The notes below the pieces were generated by a model. The model was given only the letters and a program-made list of their open reading frames with translations, did not search any database and was not told the origin of the DNA. Positions 21,908 to 22,500 of a stretch of DNA of 22,500 nucleotides are shown here, piece by piece. The DNA comes from Trachelipus rathkii (taxonomy: Eukaryota > Arthropoda > Malacostraca > Isopoda > Trachelipodidae), in contig JABUQX010002591.1 in assembly GCA_015478945.1 (NCBI GenBank), forward strand, positions 1 to 22,500. The letters run 5' to 3'. Within the stretch, counting starts at the first letter, position 1, and the number at the start of each line of letters is the position of its first letter. Made by a program: the position numbers and the translations under genes.

Positions 21908-22500
21908 TAGAGATGGTATCGAAGTGAAGAGTATGATTGATTTAGTGTTGGTGAAGAAGGAGATGTTGAAGTATGTTTGGATGTTAAATCAGTTAGGGGT
22001 TTTAGGAATGGGATTATCGGATCATTATGTTTTTCTAGGTAAAATTAAGTTAGGGGGGGTTGGATGGAGAGAAGCGTGATACGAAAGGAAGTAGGCAAAA
22101 TTAAGAGTGGAGAAGTTAAGTGGGCAAGACAATAAGGATAAGTATGTTAGAGCGCTCGCTAGTAAATCAAAACGGTTGAATGTGAACATGTTGATACTGA
22201 ACAAATCTGGGGGCAATGAAGGAAGCAATTGTTATAGTGCAAAAGAATATGTGGATGTGCTAAAGTAGGAAGTAAGAATGTTAACAAGTGAATGGTGGAA
22301 TGAAGAGGTTGATGAAAGCGGTTAAAGGTAAAAAAATAAAGCGTGTGATTGAATGTACTAAAAGCAAATGATGAAGAATCAAAAGAGATAGATGCTTGGA
22401 ATTATATAAGGAGGGAAAAAAAGAAATACTAAAAGGTGTATACGTCAGGAGAAAAGAAGAGGTAATTGAACAGTTTGGAAGGAGGATGAATTGAGGACTT
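21906..22500 (+). mobile_element. LINE family P copy F, endonuclease/linker part, cut by window end
   Basis: Begins ggtagagatggtatcgaagt, equal to copy A near 4706. It encodes remnants GIEVKSMIDLVLVKKEMLK and MGLSDHYVFLGKIKL (SDH block of the endonuclease), then the linker matching copy A to about 5274 (gaacagtttggaaggaggat). Several frameshifts. It continues past the window edge, so the RT part may lie outside. Confidence 0.85.

Overview
This window looks like repeat-dominated intergenic or intronic DNA from a decapod crustacean, most likely a penaeid shrimp. That assignment is an inference. It rests on the very high density of long (AT)n, (ATT)n, (AG)n and (GT)n arrays, and on LINE, hAT and SINE relics of the kind known from decapod genomes. 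No single-copy marker gene is present to confirm it. I find no intact protein-coding gene, no functional tRNA or rRNA gene, no CRISPR array, and no prokaryotic or viral gene.

Layout. 1-595 is an (AG)n array cut by the window edge. 893-2157 is a decayed, internally deleted hAT transposon (hAT-2) sitting in an (AT)n array, with a broken transposase on the minus strand and GCGGAT-type subterminal repeats. 2189-3291 is bounded by near-identical ~100-bp inverted repeats and has a GC-rich core. 3325-3434 is an isolated hAT-like end with TATCGG repeats. 3780-4180 holds a weak zinc-ribbon transposase-like relic. 4240-6335 is a broken LINE (family P, copy A).

6345-12660 is a stack of nested insertions. 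A minus-strand Jockey-like LINE (family Q) has been interrupted by a tRNA-derived SINE (7151-7316), a 136-bp hAT-type foldback MITE (6531-6666) and a complete-ended 4.6-kb hAT element (hAT-1, 7510-12141). hAT-1 is itself interrupted by another LINE (family S, about 7950-10966). The MITE and hAT-1 have perfect 8-bp target duplications. Removing either insert with one duplication restores the family Q reading frame.

12680-22500 holds five more truncated family P copies (B to F), a second family S copy (18783-20080), two inverted copies of a short retroposon-like repeat ending in (ATT)n, and many (AT)n arrays that often sit exactly at LINE fragment ends. Short stretches at 15145-15191, 16055-16409 and 17991-18185 could be host exons but are not convincing.

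Relationships. The SINE and the family S LINE share a 27-nt 3' tail (25/27 identical) containing a small hairpin, which suggests that this LINE type mobilised the SINE. Family P copies A and C carry (GT)n arrays at the same internal position, so the element itself appears to seed that microsatellite. I see no new defence or metabolic system. The window's value is as a readable record of transposon layering and microsatellite growth.
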